Source: Streptomyces sp. 846.5
GTDB lineage: Bacteria; Actinomycetota; Actinomycetes; Streptomycetales; Streptomycetaceae
NCBI RefSeq assembly: GCF_004365705.1
Contig: NZ_SOBN01000001.1
Span: 5,318,001 to 5,382,000, forward strand
Direction of reading: 5' to 3'
Length of the DNA stretch: 64,000 nucleotides
Positions 11,476 through 20,791 of the stretch are shown in pieces. Made by a program: the position numbers and the translations under genes. The notes beneath the pieces are model-generated. The model had not been told where the DNA came from. It worked only from the letters and a program-made list of their open reading frames with translations, and did no database searches. Positions within the stretch are counted from its first letter, which is position 1, and every line of letters begins with the position of its first letter.

Positions 11476-14400
11476 ATGCAGACCCAGCTGGACGCGGCGA
11501 AGGCCGAACTGCTCAGCAAGGCGACAGTCCAGGGAGAATCCGGGACGGAGTTCGGCGACGGAGCCGGCGGCGCTCTCGCCACCTACCTGAAGCACTACTA
11601 CCTGCACACCGCCCCCGAGGACCTGCTCGAACGGGATCCGGTCGACGTCTACGGCGCCGCGGCCTCGCACCACCGCCTGGCCGGCCGGCGGCCGCAGGGC
11701 ACCGCCGAGGTCCGGGTGTCCACCCCCACGGTCGAGGAGAACGGCTGGTCCTGCGGCCACACCGTGGTCGAGATCGTCACCGACGACATGCCCTTCCTGG
11801 TCGACTCGGTGACCAATGAGCTGACCCGTCAGAATCGCGCCATCCATGTGGTGATCCACCCTCAGTTGCTGGTCCGCCGTGACATCACCGGCAGACTGCT
11901 GGAGATCCTGGACGCCGACGCCTGCAGCGCCACCGGCGCGGACCTGCCGAAGGACGCCCTGCTCGAATCGTGGATGCACGTCGAGATCGACCGGGAGACC
12001 GATCGCGAGGACCTGCGCTCCATCGAGACCGATCTGCGCCGTGTCCTCGGTGACGTCCGCGAGGTCGTCGAGGACTGGGGCAAGATGCGCGATGGCGCGC
12101 TGCGCCTCGCCGACGAGCTGGGCACCGAGCCGCCCAAGGAGCTGCCGGCCCAGGAGGTGGAGGAGGCGCAGGAGCTGCTGCGCTGGCTCTCCGACGACCA
12201 CTTCACCTTCCTCGGCTACCGCGAGTACGACCTGGTGCAGGCCGAGGACGGCGAGGACCTGCTGCAGGCCGTGCCCGGCACCGGTCTCGGCGTGCTGCGT
12301 TCCGATCCCCGCGCGCACGCCCACGCGGGCGACACCATGGCCTCCGCCTCCTTCGGCCGGCTGACGGCCCCGGCCCGTGCCAAGGCCCGTGAGAAGAAGC
12401 TGCTGGTGCTCACCAAGGCCAACAGCCGCTCCACCGTGCACCGTCCGTCCTACCTGGACTACATCGGCGTCAAGAAGTTCGACGCGCAGGGCAATGTCGT
12501 CGGCGAGCGCCGCTTCCTCGGCCTGCTCTCCGCGGCCGCCTACACCGAGTCGGTCAACCGCATCCCGGTGGTGCGCCGCAAGGTCCAGCGGGTCGTCGCC
12601 GACTCGGGATTCACCGTCGAGAGCCATGACGCCCGCGACCTGGTGCAGATCCTGGAGACCTACCCCCGCGACGAGCTGTTCCAGACCCCGGCCGACGAGC
12701 TGCTCTCGGTCGCGCTGAGCGTGCTCTACCTCCAGGAGCGCCGCAAGCTGCGGCTGTTCCTGCGCCAGGACGAGTACGGCCGCTACTTCTCCGCGCTGGT
12801 CTACCTGCCCCGGGACCGCTACACCACCAGGGTCCGGCTGCGGCTGATGGACCTGCTGATGAAGGAGCTCAGCGGCACCGCCATCGACTACACCGCCTGG
12901 AACACCGAGTCGGTGCTGGCCAGGCTGCACTTCGTGGTGCGGGTCGAGCCGGGCAGCGAACTGCCCAAGCTCTCCGACTCCGACGTCGAACGGCTGGAGG
13001 CCAGGCTCGCCGAGGCGGCCCGCTCCTGGATGGACGGCTTCGGCGAGGTGCTGACCCGCGAGTGCGGCGAGGAGCGCGCGGCCGAGGCGTCGCGCCGCTA
13101 CGCCAACGCCTTCCCGGACGGTTACCGCGCCGACTTCACCCCGGCCACCGCCGTCGCCGACCTGCGCCAGCTGGAGACGCTGACCGGTCCGACCGACTTC
13201 CGGCTGAACCTCTACATGCCGGTGGACGCCGCCGAGGGCGAGCGCCGCTTCAAGATCTACTGGGTGGGCCGCTCGGTCTCGCTCAGCGAGGTGCTGCCGG
13301 TGCTGCAGCGCCTCGGCGTCGAGGTGCTCGACGAGCACCCGTACGAGCTGCGCCGCAGCGACTCCACCGTCGCCTGGGTGTACGACTTCGGCCTGCGGCT
13401 GCCGGCCGATGTCGCCACCACGGTCAACGAGGACGCCCGGGACCGCTTCCAGGAGGCCTTCGCCGCCACCTGGACCGGCCGGGCCGAGAACGACGGCTTC
13501 AACTCGCTGGTCCTGCGGGCCGGACTGACCTGGCGTCAGGCCGTGGTGCTGCGCTCCTACGCCAAGTACCTCAGGCAGGCCGGGTCGACCTTCTCCCAGG
13601 ACTACGTGGAGGACGCGCTCACCAACAACGTCCACACCACCCGGCTGCTGGTGAACCTGTTCGAGGCCCGGCTGTCGCCGGCCCACCGCTCCGGCGGCGA
13701 GGAGCTCACCGACGGGATCATGGAGGAGCTGGACGGCGCCCTGGACCAGGTCGTCAGCCTGGACGAGGACCGCATCCTGCGCTCCTTCCTGACCCTGATC
13801 AAGGCCACCCTGCGGACCAACTTCTTCCAGCGCGACTCGGTCACCGGCGAGCCGCACTCCTACGTCTCGATGAAGTTCGACCCGCAGGCCATCCCCGAGC
13901 TGCCCGCGCCGCGCCCGGCCTACGAGATCTGGGTCTACTCGCCGCAGGTCGAGGGCGTGCACCTGCGCTTCGGCAAGGTCGCCCGCGGCGGGCTGCGCTG
14001 GTCGGACCGGCGCGAGGACTTCCGCACCGAGGTGCTGGGCCTGGTCAAGGCGCAGATGGTGAAGAACACCGTGATCGTGCCGGTCGGCTCCAAGGGCGGC
14101 TTCGTCGCCAAGCAGCTGCCCGACCCGACGGTGGACCGGGCCGCCTGGCTGGCCGAGGGCATCGCGTCCTACAAGACCTTCATCTGCGGTCTGCTGGACA
14201 TCACCGACAACCTCATGCCCGAGGTGGGGGTGATCCCGCCCAAGGACGTGGTGCGCCACGACGGCGACGACACCTACCTGGTGGTGGCCGCGGACAAGGG
14301 CACCGCGACCTTCTCCGACATCGCCAACGAGGTCGCCCAGTCCTACGGCTTCTGGCTGGGCGACGCCTTCGCCTCCGGCGGCTCGGCCGGCTACGACCAC

Positions 14401-16428
14401 AAGGGCATGGGCATCACCGCCCGCGGCGCCTGGGAGTCCGTCGAGCGGCACTTCCGCGAGCTGGGCCACGACACCCAGACCGAGGACTTCACCGTCGTCG
14501 GGGTCGGCGACATGTCCGGCGACGTCTTCGGCAACGGCATGCTGCTCAGCGAGCACATCCGGCTGGTGGCGGCCTTCGACCACCGCAACGTCTTCATCGA
14601 CCCCAACCCGCTCGCGGCCGCCTCCTTCGCCGAGCGCAAGCGGCTGTTCGACCTGCCGCGCAGCTCCTGGGAGGACTACGACAAGTCGCTGATCTCGGCC
14701 GGCGGCGGGATCTTCCCGCGCAGCGCCAAGTCGATCAACATCACCGCGCAGATGCGGGCCGCGCTGGGCATCGAGCCCGGCGTCAGCAGGCTCACCCCGG
14801 CCGAGCTGATGAAGGCGATCCTGCTGGCCCCGGTCGACCTGCTGTGGAACGGCGGCATCGGCACCTACGTCAAGTCCACGGCGGAGAACAACACCGAGGT
14901 CGGCGACAAGGCCAATGACGCGATCCGGGTCAATGGCGCCGACCTGCGGGTCAAGGTCCTGGGTGAGGGCGGCAACCTGGGCGCGACCCAGCTGGGCCGG
15001 ATCGAGTTCGCCTCCGTCGGCGGCCCGGTCGGCGAGCGAACCGGCGGCGCGGTCAACACCGACGCCATCGACAACTCCGCCGGCGTGGACACCTCCGACC
15101 ACGAGGTGAACATCAAGATCCTGCTCAACCGGGTGGTCACCGACGGCGATCTGACGGTCAAGCAGCGCAACAACCTGCTCGCCGCGATGACCGACGAGGT
15201 CGGCGCGCACGTCCTGGAGAACAACTACGCCCAGAACGTCGCCCTGGCCAACGCCCTGGCCCAGGCGCCGAGCATGCTCGACGTGCACTCCCGGATGATG
15301 CGCAGGCTGGTCGCCGAGCGGCAGCTCAACCGGGCCCTGGAGTTCCTGCCCAACGGTTCGCAGATCCGCGAGCGGGCGGCGGCCGGGCGCGGGCTCACCC
15401 AGCCCGAGCTGTCGGTGCTGCTGGCCTACACCAAGATCACCCTCGCCGACGAGATCCTGGCCTCGGACCTGCCCGACGACGCCTACCTCCAGGGCAAGCT
15501 GCACCGCTACTTCCCGGAGCAGCTGCAGCAGCGCTTCGGCGAGCAGATCGACGCCCATGCGCTGCGCCGCGAGATCATCACCACGGTGCTGGTCAACGAG
15601 ACCATCAACCGCGGCGGCTGCACCTTCGCCTTCCGGCTGAAGGAGGAGACCGGGGCGACGTACGAGGAGATCGTGCGCTCGCACACGGCGGCCCGGGCGA
15701 TCTTCGACCTCAAGGGCATCTGGGCGCAGATCGAGGGCCTGGACAACCGGGTCCCCGCCGCGGTGCAGACCCGGATGCGGCTGCACAGCCGCCGCCTGGT
15801 CGAGCGGGCCACCCGCTGGCTGCTGAACAACCGGCGCCAGCCGCTGGACATCGCCGGCACCATCGAGATGTTCCGGGAGCGCTGCAACCAGGTCTGGAGC
15901 CTGCTGCCGGAGCTGCTGCGCGGCTCGGACCGCGCCTGGTTCGACCTGGTGTACGGCGAGCTGGCCGAGGCCGGGGTCCCGGCCGAGCTGGCCGTCCGGG
16001 TCGCCGGGCTGTCCTCGGTCTTCCCGACGCTGGACATCGTCGAGACGGCCGACCGCTCGGGCCAGGACGTCCGCACCGTTGCCGAGCTGTACTACGACCT
16101 GGCCGACCGGCTGCAGATCTCCGACCTGCTGGACCGGATCATCGAACTGCCCCGCGGGGACCGCTGGCAGTCGATGGCCCGGGCCGCGATCAGGGAGGAC
16201 CTGTTCGCCGCGCACGCCTCGCTGACCGCGGACCTGCTGACCCACGGCGATCCGGGATCGACCCCCGAGCAGCGGTTCGAGGCCTGGTCGCAGACCAATG
16301 CCACCCTGGTCAACCGGGCCCGTGCCACGCTCGACGACATAAGGGGTGCGGAGGCCTACGACCTGGCGAACCTCAGTGTCGCGATGCGGGTGATCCGGAC
16401 TCTGCTGCGGAGCGGTTCGATGCGCTGA
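11476..16428 (+). CDS. large (180-kDa type) NAD-dependent glutamate dehydrogenase
   Basis: 1650-aa GDH of the L_180 class known from Streptomyces clavuligerus. It deaminates glutamate to 2-oxoglutarate and is usually catabolic. The long N-terminal half contains ACT-like regulatory regions. The catalytic core holds KVARGGLRWSDRREDFRTE, GSKGGFVAKQL (catalytic Lys873) and the NAD-binding DMSGDVFGNGML. A long C-terminal helical domain follows. ATG 11476 is preceded by AGGAG at 11461. It overlaps the convergent glycosyltransferase gene by 56 bp, and a large antisense open frame across it is a codon-bias shadow. Confidence 0.95.
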   Translation: MQTQLDAAKAELLSKATVQGESGTEFGDGAGGALATYLKHYYLHTAPEDLLERDPVDVYGAAASHHRLAGRRPQGTAEVRVSTPTVEENGWSCGHTVVEIVTDDMPFLVDSVTNELTRQNRAIHVVIHPQLLVRRDITGRLLEILDADACSATGADLPKDALLESWMHVEIDRETDREDLRSIETDLRRVLGDVREVVEDWGKMRDGALRLADELGTEPPKELPAQEVEEAQELLRWLSDDHFTFLGYREYDLVQAEDGEDLLQAVPGTGLGVLRSDPRAHAHAGDTMASASFGRLTAPARAKAREKKLLVLTKANSRSTVHRPSYLDYIGVKKFDAQGNVVGERRFLGLLSAAAYTESVNRIPVVRRKVQRVVADSGFTVESHDARDLVQILETYPRDELFQTPADELLSVALSVLYLQERRKLRLFLRQDEYGRYFSALVYLPRDRYTTRVRLRLMDLLMKELSGTAIDYTAWNTESVLARLHFVVRVEPGSELPKLSDSDVERLEARLAEAARSWMDGFGEVLTRECGEERAAEASRRYANAFPDGYRADFTPATAVADLRQLETLTGPTDFRLNLYMPVDAAEGERRFKIYWVGRSVSLSEVLPVLQRLGVEVLDEHPYELRRSDSTVAWVYDFGLRLPADVATTVNEDARDRFQEAFAATWTGRAENDGFNSLVLRAGLTWRQAVVLRSYAKYLRQAGSTFSQDYVEDALTNNVHTTRLLVNLFEARLSPAHRSGGEELTDGIMEELDGALDQVVSLDEDRILRSFLTLIKATLRTNFFQRDSVTGEPHSYVSMKFDPQAIPELPAPRPAYEIWVYSPQVEGVHLRFGKVARGGLRWSDRREDFRTEVLGLVKAQMVKNTVIVPVGSKGGFVAKQLPDPTVDRAAWLAEGIASYKTFICGLLDITDNLMPEVGVIPPKDVVRHDGDDTYLVVAADKGTATFSDIANEVAQSYGFWLGDAFASGGSAGYDHKGMGITARGAWESVERHFRELGHDTQTEDFTVVGVGDMSGDVFGNGMLLSEHIRLVAAFDHRNVFIDPNPLAAASFAERKRLFDLPRSSWEDYDKSLISAGGGIFPRSAKSINITAQMRAALGIEPGVSRLTPAELMKAILLAPVDLLWNGGIGTYVKSTAENNTEVGDKANDAIRVNGADLRVKVLGEGGNLGATQLGRIEFASVGGPVGERTGGAVNTDAIDNSAGVDTSDHEVNIKILLNRVVTDGDLTVKQRNNLLAAMTDEVGAHVLENNYAQNVALANALAQAPSMLDVHSRMMRRLVAERQLNRALEFLPNGSQIRERAAAGRGLTQPELSVLLAYTKITLADEILASDLPDDAYLQGKLHRYFPEQLQQRFGEQIDAHALRREIITTVLVNETINRGGCTFAFRLKEETGATYEEIVRSHTAARAIFDLKGIWAQIEGLDNRVPAAVQTRMRLHSRRLVERATRWLLNNRRQPLDIAGTIEMFRERCNQVWSLLPELLRGSDRAWFDLVYGELAEAGVPAELAVRVAGLSSVFPTLDIVETADRSGQDVRTVAELYYDLADRLQISDLLDRIIELPRGDRWQSMARAAIREDLFAAHASLTADLLTHGDPGSTPEQRFEAWSQTNATLVNRARATLDDIRGAEAYDLANLSVAMRVIRTLLRSGSMR

Positions 16429-17662
16429 GCGAGTCCTCCGACACCGTTGGGCGGTCCCCGCGCGGGGACCGCCCAACGGCGTTGCGCAGCACCGAGCGCA
16501 CCGCGCAGACCACCGCGACGGCCAGCGAGGCCCAGGCGAGCATGCCGAGTTGGGACTGCGCGGCGTCCCACGGAATGGCCTTGGCGACATCCCAGGTGCC
16601 CTGGGTCCAGGCGTCGTAGAGCTTGAAGAGGAACACCCCGGCGACGAGGCTGTAGAGCGCTGCGGTCCAGGGTTCGGCGATGAAGAGGGCGGCCACGGCC
16701 CAGGACAGGTACTGGGTCCCGGTGGCGGTGCTCAGCAGCAGCAGGCAGGCCAGCGAGACGCCCACGGCCGGGGCCAGTGCGTCCCTGCGCCGCCAGACCA
16801 GGAACATGCCCAGCAGGGCGGAGACGGCGACGACCGGGGTGCGCAGCTGGTCCAGCAGCGGGTGCAGGTCGCTGCTCTTGAGGCCCAGGTCGCTGAGGAT
16901 CGGGGCGAGGCCCCACTGGGGGTTGCTCCAGCCGTTGTAGCCGAGGACGTTGTCGCGGATCGCGGGCCAGTGCAGCGCCACGGACGGGCCCCAGATCACG
17001 GCAAGGGCGGCGACGAGTCCGCCGGCGAACATCAGCAGGGTGCGCCGGCTGCGCAGCAGTGCCCACAGCAGCACCACCGGGAGTGCGACCAGCGGCACGA
17101 CCTTGATGCTCAGGGCCAGGGCGAAGGTGAGCCCGGCGAGCAGCGGGAGGTCGCGTCGCGTCAGCAGCCAGACCGAGAGCAGCACGAACATGACGAACAC
17201 CGGGTCGGTGTTGCCGTGGAAGCCCGAAATGATGACGAGGACCGGGCTGCAGGCCGCTCCGATTCCGGCCCACATGGCCAGGCGGGCACTGTTCCGCCAG
17301 CCGCGTACCAGTTCGAACACGAGCAGGCTGGTGAACACGTCGGCCACGGTCGCCGGGAGCCGGATCAGCAGCGGGAACGACGCGCCGTGCCGGCTGAGCT
17401 GCTGGAGCACCCAGAGCAGGTCACCGGTGAGCGGCGGGTGGTTGTAGAGGTCGTACGCCGGGTGCGCGACCCCGTAGATGCCCACCGGGCCCACCTGGCC
17501 GATGACCTTGGCGAACTGCGCGAAGGTACGGACGTCCTGGGTCCCGTGCGTCGTCGCCGCCAGCCATACCTTCAGGGCGAAGACCGCCAGGGCGGCTCCG
17601 AGCACAACCAGACGGGCACGCAGGGCTGATTCGGTTGGCGTTTGCTGTGCAGGCGACGACAT
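16373..17662 (-). CDS. GT-C type membrane glycosyltransferase, paralogue 1
   Basis: 429-aa polytopic protein (about 10 membrane segments). After the first membrane segment it has a large loop with LAATTHGTQDVRTFAQFA and VAHPAYDLYNHPPLTG. The Asp residues there resemble the catalytic loop of GT39/GT87-like polyprenyl-phosphate-sugar dependent mannosyltransferases. Other blocks are SGFHGNTDPVFVMF, LSIKVVPLVALPVVL and TATGTQYLSWAV. It is closely similar to the protein at 19267-20610. A -10 box 6 nt before the ATG suggests a leaderless transcript. The Ser/Arg-rich C-terminal tail is partly encoded by a perfect 36-bp palindrome and by the overlap with the GDH gene. Confidence 0.8.
   Translation of the reverse strand: MSSPAQQTPTESALRARLVVLGAALAVFALKVWLAATTHGTQDVRTFAQFAKVIGQVGPVGIYGVAHPAYDLYNHPPLTGDLLWVLQQLSRHGASFPLLIRLPATVADVFTSLLVFELVRGWRNSARLAMWAGIGAACSPVLVIISGFHGNTDPVFVMFVLLSVWLLTRRDLPLLAGLTFALALSIKVVPLVALPVVLLWALLRSRRTLLMFAGGLVAALAVIWGPSVALHWPAIRDNVLGYNGWSNPQWGLAPILSDLGLKSSDLHPLLDQLRTPVVAVSALLGMFLVWRRRDALAPAVGVSLACLLLLSTATGTQYLSWAVAALFIAEPWTAALYSLVAGVFLFKLYDAWTQGTWDVAKAIPWDAAQSQLGMLAWASLAVAVVCAVRSVLRNAVGRSPRGDRPTVSEDSLSASNRSAAESGSPASRH
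16444..16479. terminator. 36-bp perfect palindrome, probable bidirectional terminator
   Basis: A perfectly self-complementary sequence centred on ccccgcgcgggg lies 16 nt after the GDH stop. It sits inside the C-terminal codons of the convergent glycosyltransferase gene. Confidence 0.7.
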
Positions 17663-17668
17663 GGGCGG

Positions 17669-17674
17669 ATCCTA
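17669..17674 (-). promoter_or_regulatory. -10 box for leaderless transcription of GT-C paralogue 1
   Basis: On the minus strand TAGGAT ends exactly 6 nt before the ATG at 17662. This places the transcription start at or next to the start codon. No good -35 is visible, because that space is taken by the hairpin at 17682-17709. The paralogous gene has the same arrangement. Confidence 0.55.
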
Positions 17675-17681
17675 TACGGCG

Positions 17682-17709
17682 CGGGCGGCCCCCCGTGGGG
17701 GGCCGCCCG
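17682..17709 (-). terminator. hairpin after the GT2-methyltransferase gene
   Basis: A perfect 13-bp G/C stem (17682-17694 with 17697-17709) lies downstream of the 17728-19266 gene and immediately before the promoter of the next minus-strand gene. It separates the two transcription units. Confidence 0.65.
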
Positions 17710-17727
17710 TACCGTGACACGAGTGGA

Positions 17728-19266
17728 TCAGCTGGTGCCGGTCTCGGCCGCGCGCGCGGACTGGAGCAGCAGCAGTTCCTCGACGTGGTCGCCGTCGCCC
17801 GCGGTGAGGAGCCGCTCGGCGTGCGGGGTGAGCCGGGCGACGAACTGGTAGCCGAACAGCGTCGGCCGTGCCTTCACCAGGGTCCTGGAGATCCCCCCGG
17901 CGATCTTGGTGAGCTTGCTGCCCTCGCCGGCGAAGTTGACGAAGGGCGAGCCCGTGGAGGTCAGCTCCAGCAGGTCGTAGCCGGCGTTGCGCACCGCGCG
18001 GCGCAGGCTGGCGCGGGAGTAGAAGCGCAGATGCGTCTCGTCGAGGATGCCGCGGCGGTCGTAGTCGAAGCCGCCGAGGGCCACCCGTCCGCGCGAGTAC
18101 CAGTGGCCGATGTTGGGCACCGAGAGCAGGAGCTGCCCGCCCGGCCGCAGCACCGCGCGGATCTCCTCCAGCACCCGCTCCGGCCGGTACAGGTGCTCTA
18201 TCACGTCGCCGGCCACGACCAGGTCGTAGCCGTCGCCCACCTCGTCCGGGAGACCGTTGTTGAGGTCCGCCACCAGGAAGCGGTCGGTGCGCTCGCGCAC
18301 GCCCTCGACCTCGATGTAGTCCACGCCGGTGACCTGGTGGCCCATCGCGCGCACCCGCTCGGCGAACAGGCCGCCCGAGCAGCCCAGGTCCAGGACCTTG
18401 GACGGAGGCATGTCCTTCAGCAGCTTGAGGATGGCGGCGTGGGAGGAGCCGTCGCCCTCCTTGAAGGCGTACTCGTCGGGCTTGGGCACCCAGGGGCAGG
18501 TGCCGAAGCCCTTCTGGGCGAGCCGGTACTCCAGGACGTCCTTCACCACGTCCTTGGCGTACTTGACCCCGTTGACGTAGCAGATCTCGTCGCCGTAGTA
18601 GGTGGGGATCGGAATCTCCACGATCTTCTTGCCGGCGTCGATCAGCTGGACGATGATCTGGGTGTCGAAGTCGAAGGCGTCCGTGTTGTTGTCGATCAGC
18701 AGCTCGGCCAGGGTCGACACGCGGTAGGCGCGGTAGCCGGAGTGGAACTCGGTGAGGCTGGTCTTCAGCAGGCCGTTCTCGACCTTGGTGAGAATGCGGT
18801 TGCCCAGGTACTTGTAGGCCGGCATGCCGCCGCGGCGGGCTCCGCCGTCCTCCATCATCCGCGAACCGAAGACCGCGTCGGCCTCACCGGACTCGATCGG
18901 CGCGACCATGTCGGCGAGCCGTTCGGGCGCGTACTGCCCGTCGCCGTGCAGCATCACCACGATGTCCAGGCCGCGCTCCATGGCGAGCCGGTAGCCCGCC
19001 TTCTGGTTGCCGCCGTAGCCCAGGTTCTTGGTGTGCCGCATCACCACGGTGGGCGGGGCGTCCTCCTGCTGGGACCAGCGCCAGCCGGCCAGGAACGTCG
19101 TGTCATGGCTGGCGTCGTCCATGATGAGTATCTCGGTGATCCGCGACCGGAAGTCGACCGGGATACGACTGAGAGTCTTCTCCAGCGTCGATTCGGCGTT
19201 GTAGGCAACGACGAGGACACCGATTCTGGGGGACTCGATCGGACTGCGTGACAAGGTTCTCTCCAC
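17728..19266 (-). CDS. GT2 glycosyltransferase fused to SAM-dependent methyltransferase
   Basis: 512-aa two-domain protein. Residues about 14-250 form a dolichyl-phosphate-mannose-synthase-like GT2 domain, with VLVVAYNAE, IMDDASHD, NLGYGGNQKAGY and HGDGQY (DxD-type metal site). Residues about 275-480 form a class I methyltransferase, with motif I VLDLGCSGGLFAE (291-303), GVDYIEVE, VVAGDVIEHL and LRPGGQLLLSVPNIGHW. It probably transfers a sugar to a lipid or glycan and methylates it, or makes the lipid-linked sugar used by the flanking GT-C proteins. The annotated GTG abuts the upstream stop. An in-frame TTG at 19254, with GGAGAG just ahead of it, is a credible alternative start. Confidence 0.87.
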   Translation of the reverse strand: MERTLSRSPIESPRIGVLVVAYNAESTLEKTLSRIPVDFRSRITEILIMDDASHDTTFLAGWRWSQQEDAPPTVVMRHTKNLGYGGNQKAGYRLAMERGLDIVVMLHGDGQYAPERLADMVAPIESGEADAVFGSRMMEDGGARRGGMPAYKYLGNRILTKVENGLLKTSLTEFHSGYRAYRVSTLAELLIDNNTDAFDFDTQIIVQLIDAGKKIVEIPIPTYYGDEICYVNGVKYAKDVVKDVLEYRLAQKGFGTCPWVPKPDEYAFKEGDGSSHAAILKLLKDMPPSKVLDLGCSGGLFAERVRAMGHQVTGVDYIEVEGVRERTDRFLVADLNNGLPDEVGDGYDLVVAGDVIEHLYRPERVLEEIRAVLRPGGQLLLSVPNIGHWYSRGRVALGGFDYDRRGILDETHLRFYSRASLRRAVRNAGYDLLELTSTGSPFVNFAGEGSKLTKIAGGISRTLVKARPTLFGYQFVARLTPHAERLLTAGDGDHVEELLLLQSARAAETGTS

Positions 19267-20610
19267 TCAGGATTCCACGTTGGTCTGCCCGACCGCGCCG
19301 GTGGCGGCAGGAGTTGCGTGCAGGGCGGCCCGGACCGCGGCGCCGAGCCGGCGCTCCGTCTCGGTCTCCTGCGAGGAATTCGGCGATGAATTCGGCGACG
19401 TACGGCTTTGTGACGGAACGTCGGGGGAGCGCAGCACCGCGCGCACCGCGCAGACCAGCGCGGCAGCCAGGGAAGCCCAGGTCAGCAGCCCGAGCTGGCT
19501 GTCCTCGGGCGACCATCTCGCGGCTCGGGCCACGTCCCATGTCCCCTTTGTCCAGGCGTCGTAGAGTTTGAAGAGGAAGACGCCGCCGACGAGGCTGTAG
19601 AGCAGCGCGGTCCAGGGTTCGGCGATGAAGAGGCCGGCGACGGCCCAGGCCAGGTACTGAGTGCCGGTGGCGGTGCTGAGGAGCAGCAGGCCGGCCATCG
19701 AGATGCCCACGGCCGGGCCCAGTGCGTCTCTGCGCCGCCAGACCAGGAACATACCCAGCAGGGCGGAGGCAACGACGACCGGGGTGCGGAGCGTGCCCAG
19801 TAACGGGTGGAGTGCTGTGTTCTTCACGCCAAGGTCACTCAGGATCGGGGCGAGGCCCCACTGCGGAGAACTCCAGCCATTGTAGCCGAGGACGTTGTCG
19901 CGCACCGCGGGCCAGTGCAGCGCCAGGGACGGGCCCCAGACCACGGTGAAGGTGGCGGCCAGGCCGCCTGCGAACATCAGCAGGGTGCGGCGGCCGCGCA
20001 GCAGCGTCCACAGCAGCACCACCGGCAGCGCCACCAGCGGAACCACCTTGATGCTCAGGGCCAGGGCGAAGGTCAGCCCGGCGAGCAGCGGGAGGTGGCG
20101 CTGTGTCAGCAGCCAGACCGAGAGCAGGACGAACAAGATGAACAGTGGGTCAATATTTCCGTGGTAGCCCGAAATGATGATCAGCACCGGGCTGCAGGCC
20201 GTTCCTATTCCGGCCCACATGGCTCGACGGGTGCTGTTCCGCCAACCGCGTACCAGTTCGAACACGAGCAGGCTGGTGAACACGTCGGCCACGGTCGCCG
20301 GGAGCCGGATCAGCAGCGGGAAGGAGGCGCCGTGCCGGCTCAGCTGCTGGAGCACCCAGAGCAGGCAGCCGGTCAGCGGCGGATGGTTGTAGAGGTCGCC
20401 GGCCGGGTGCGCCACCCCGTAGATTCCCACCGGACCGACCCGGTCTATTACCCCCGCGAACTGCTGGAATGTACGGACGTCGTCGGTTCCGTGCGTTGTG
20501 GCCGCCAGCCATACTTTCAGCACCAGGAACGGAAGGGACACCGCCAGGACGACCAGCCGGGCGCGTATGGCTGAGACTGTGGTGTCTGCTTGCTGTGCGG
20601 GCGGCAACAT
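19267..20610 (-). CDS. GT-C type membrane glycosyltransferase, paralogue 2
   Basis: 447-aa membrane protein closely similar over its whole length to the protein at 16373-17662. Shared blocks include FPLLIRLPATVADVFTSLL, PLLAGLTFALALSIKVVP, YNGWSSPQWGLAPILSDLG and LFKLYDAWTKGTWDVA. The tandem-like layout (paralogue, GT2-MT, paralogue) suggests duplication and specialisation for two sugar additions. The open frame continues upstream to 20865, but homology and a -10 box 7 nt before the ATG at 20610 fix the start. The stop directly abuts the start of the GT2-methyltransferase, so the two are cotranscribed. Confidence 0.82.
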   Translation of the reverse strand: MLPPAQQADTTVSAIRARLVVLAVSLPFLVLKVWLAATTHGTDDVRTFQQFAGVIDRVGPVGIYGVAHPAGDLYNHPPLTGCLLWVLQQLSRHGASFPLLIRLPATVADVFTSLLVFELVRGWRNSTRRAMWAGIGTACSPVLIIISGYHGNIDPLFILFVLLSVWLLTQRHLPLLAGLTFALALSIKVVPLVALPVVLLWTLLRGRRTLLMFAGGLAATFTVVWGPSLALHWPAVRDNVLGYNGWSSPQWGLAPILSDLGVKNTALHPLLGTLRTPVVVASALLGMFLVWRRRDALGPAVGISMAGLLLLSTATGTQYLAWAVAGLFIAEPWTALLYSLVGGVFLFKLYDAWTKGTWDVARAARWSPEDSQLGLLTWASLAAALVCAVRAVLRSPDVPSQSRTSPNSSPNSSQETETERRLGAAVRAALHATPAATGAVGQTNVES

Positions 20611-20617
20611 GGGCCGG

Positions 20618-20623
20618 ATACTA
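20618..20623 (-). promoter_or_regulatory. -10 box for leaderless transcription of GT-C paralogue 2
   Basis: Minus-strand TAGTAT lies 7 nt before the ATG at 20610, in the same context (CCGTATAG) as paralogue 1. The promoter-start-codon unit seems to have been duplicated with the gene. Confidence 0.55.
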
Positions 20624-20791
20624 TACGGCGCTGAATAACACCGAGCGCCGGTCACGAACTTCTTACCGTAGCCGATCTGTAGCTTTCTTCCGCATTCGAT
20701 CCATCGGACCGGTCCGGTCGCTCCTCTCCCGGGGCGAATGACGGGCAGCCGTCCAGACAGCACTCCGAACAGCACTCCGAGAGGCCGAAAC

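Noticed and set aside
11176-16590. 1804-codon open frame antisense to the glutamate dehydrogenase gene
   Set aside because: Typical GC-bias shadow: Val/Leu/Arg/Gly-rich with no domain, no Shine-Dalgarno, and exactly mirrors a well-recognised enzyme.
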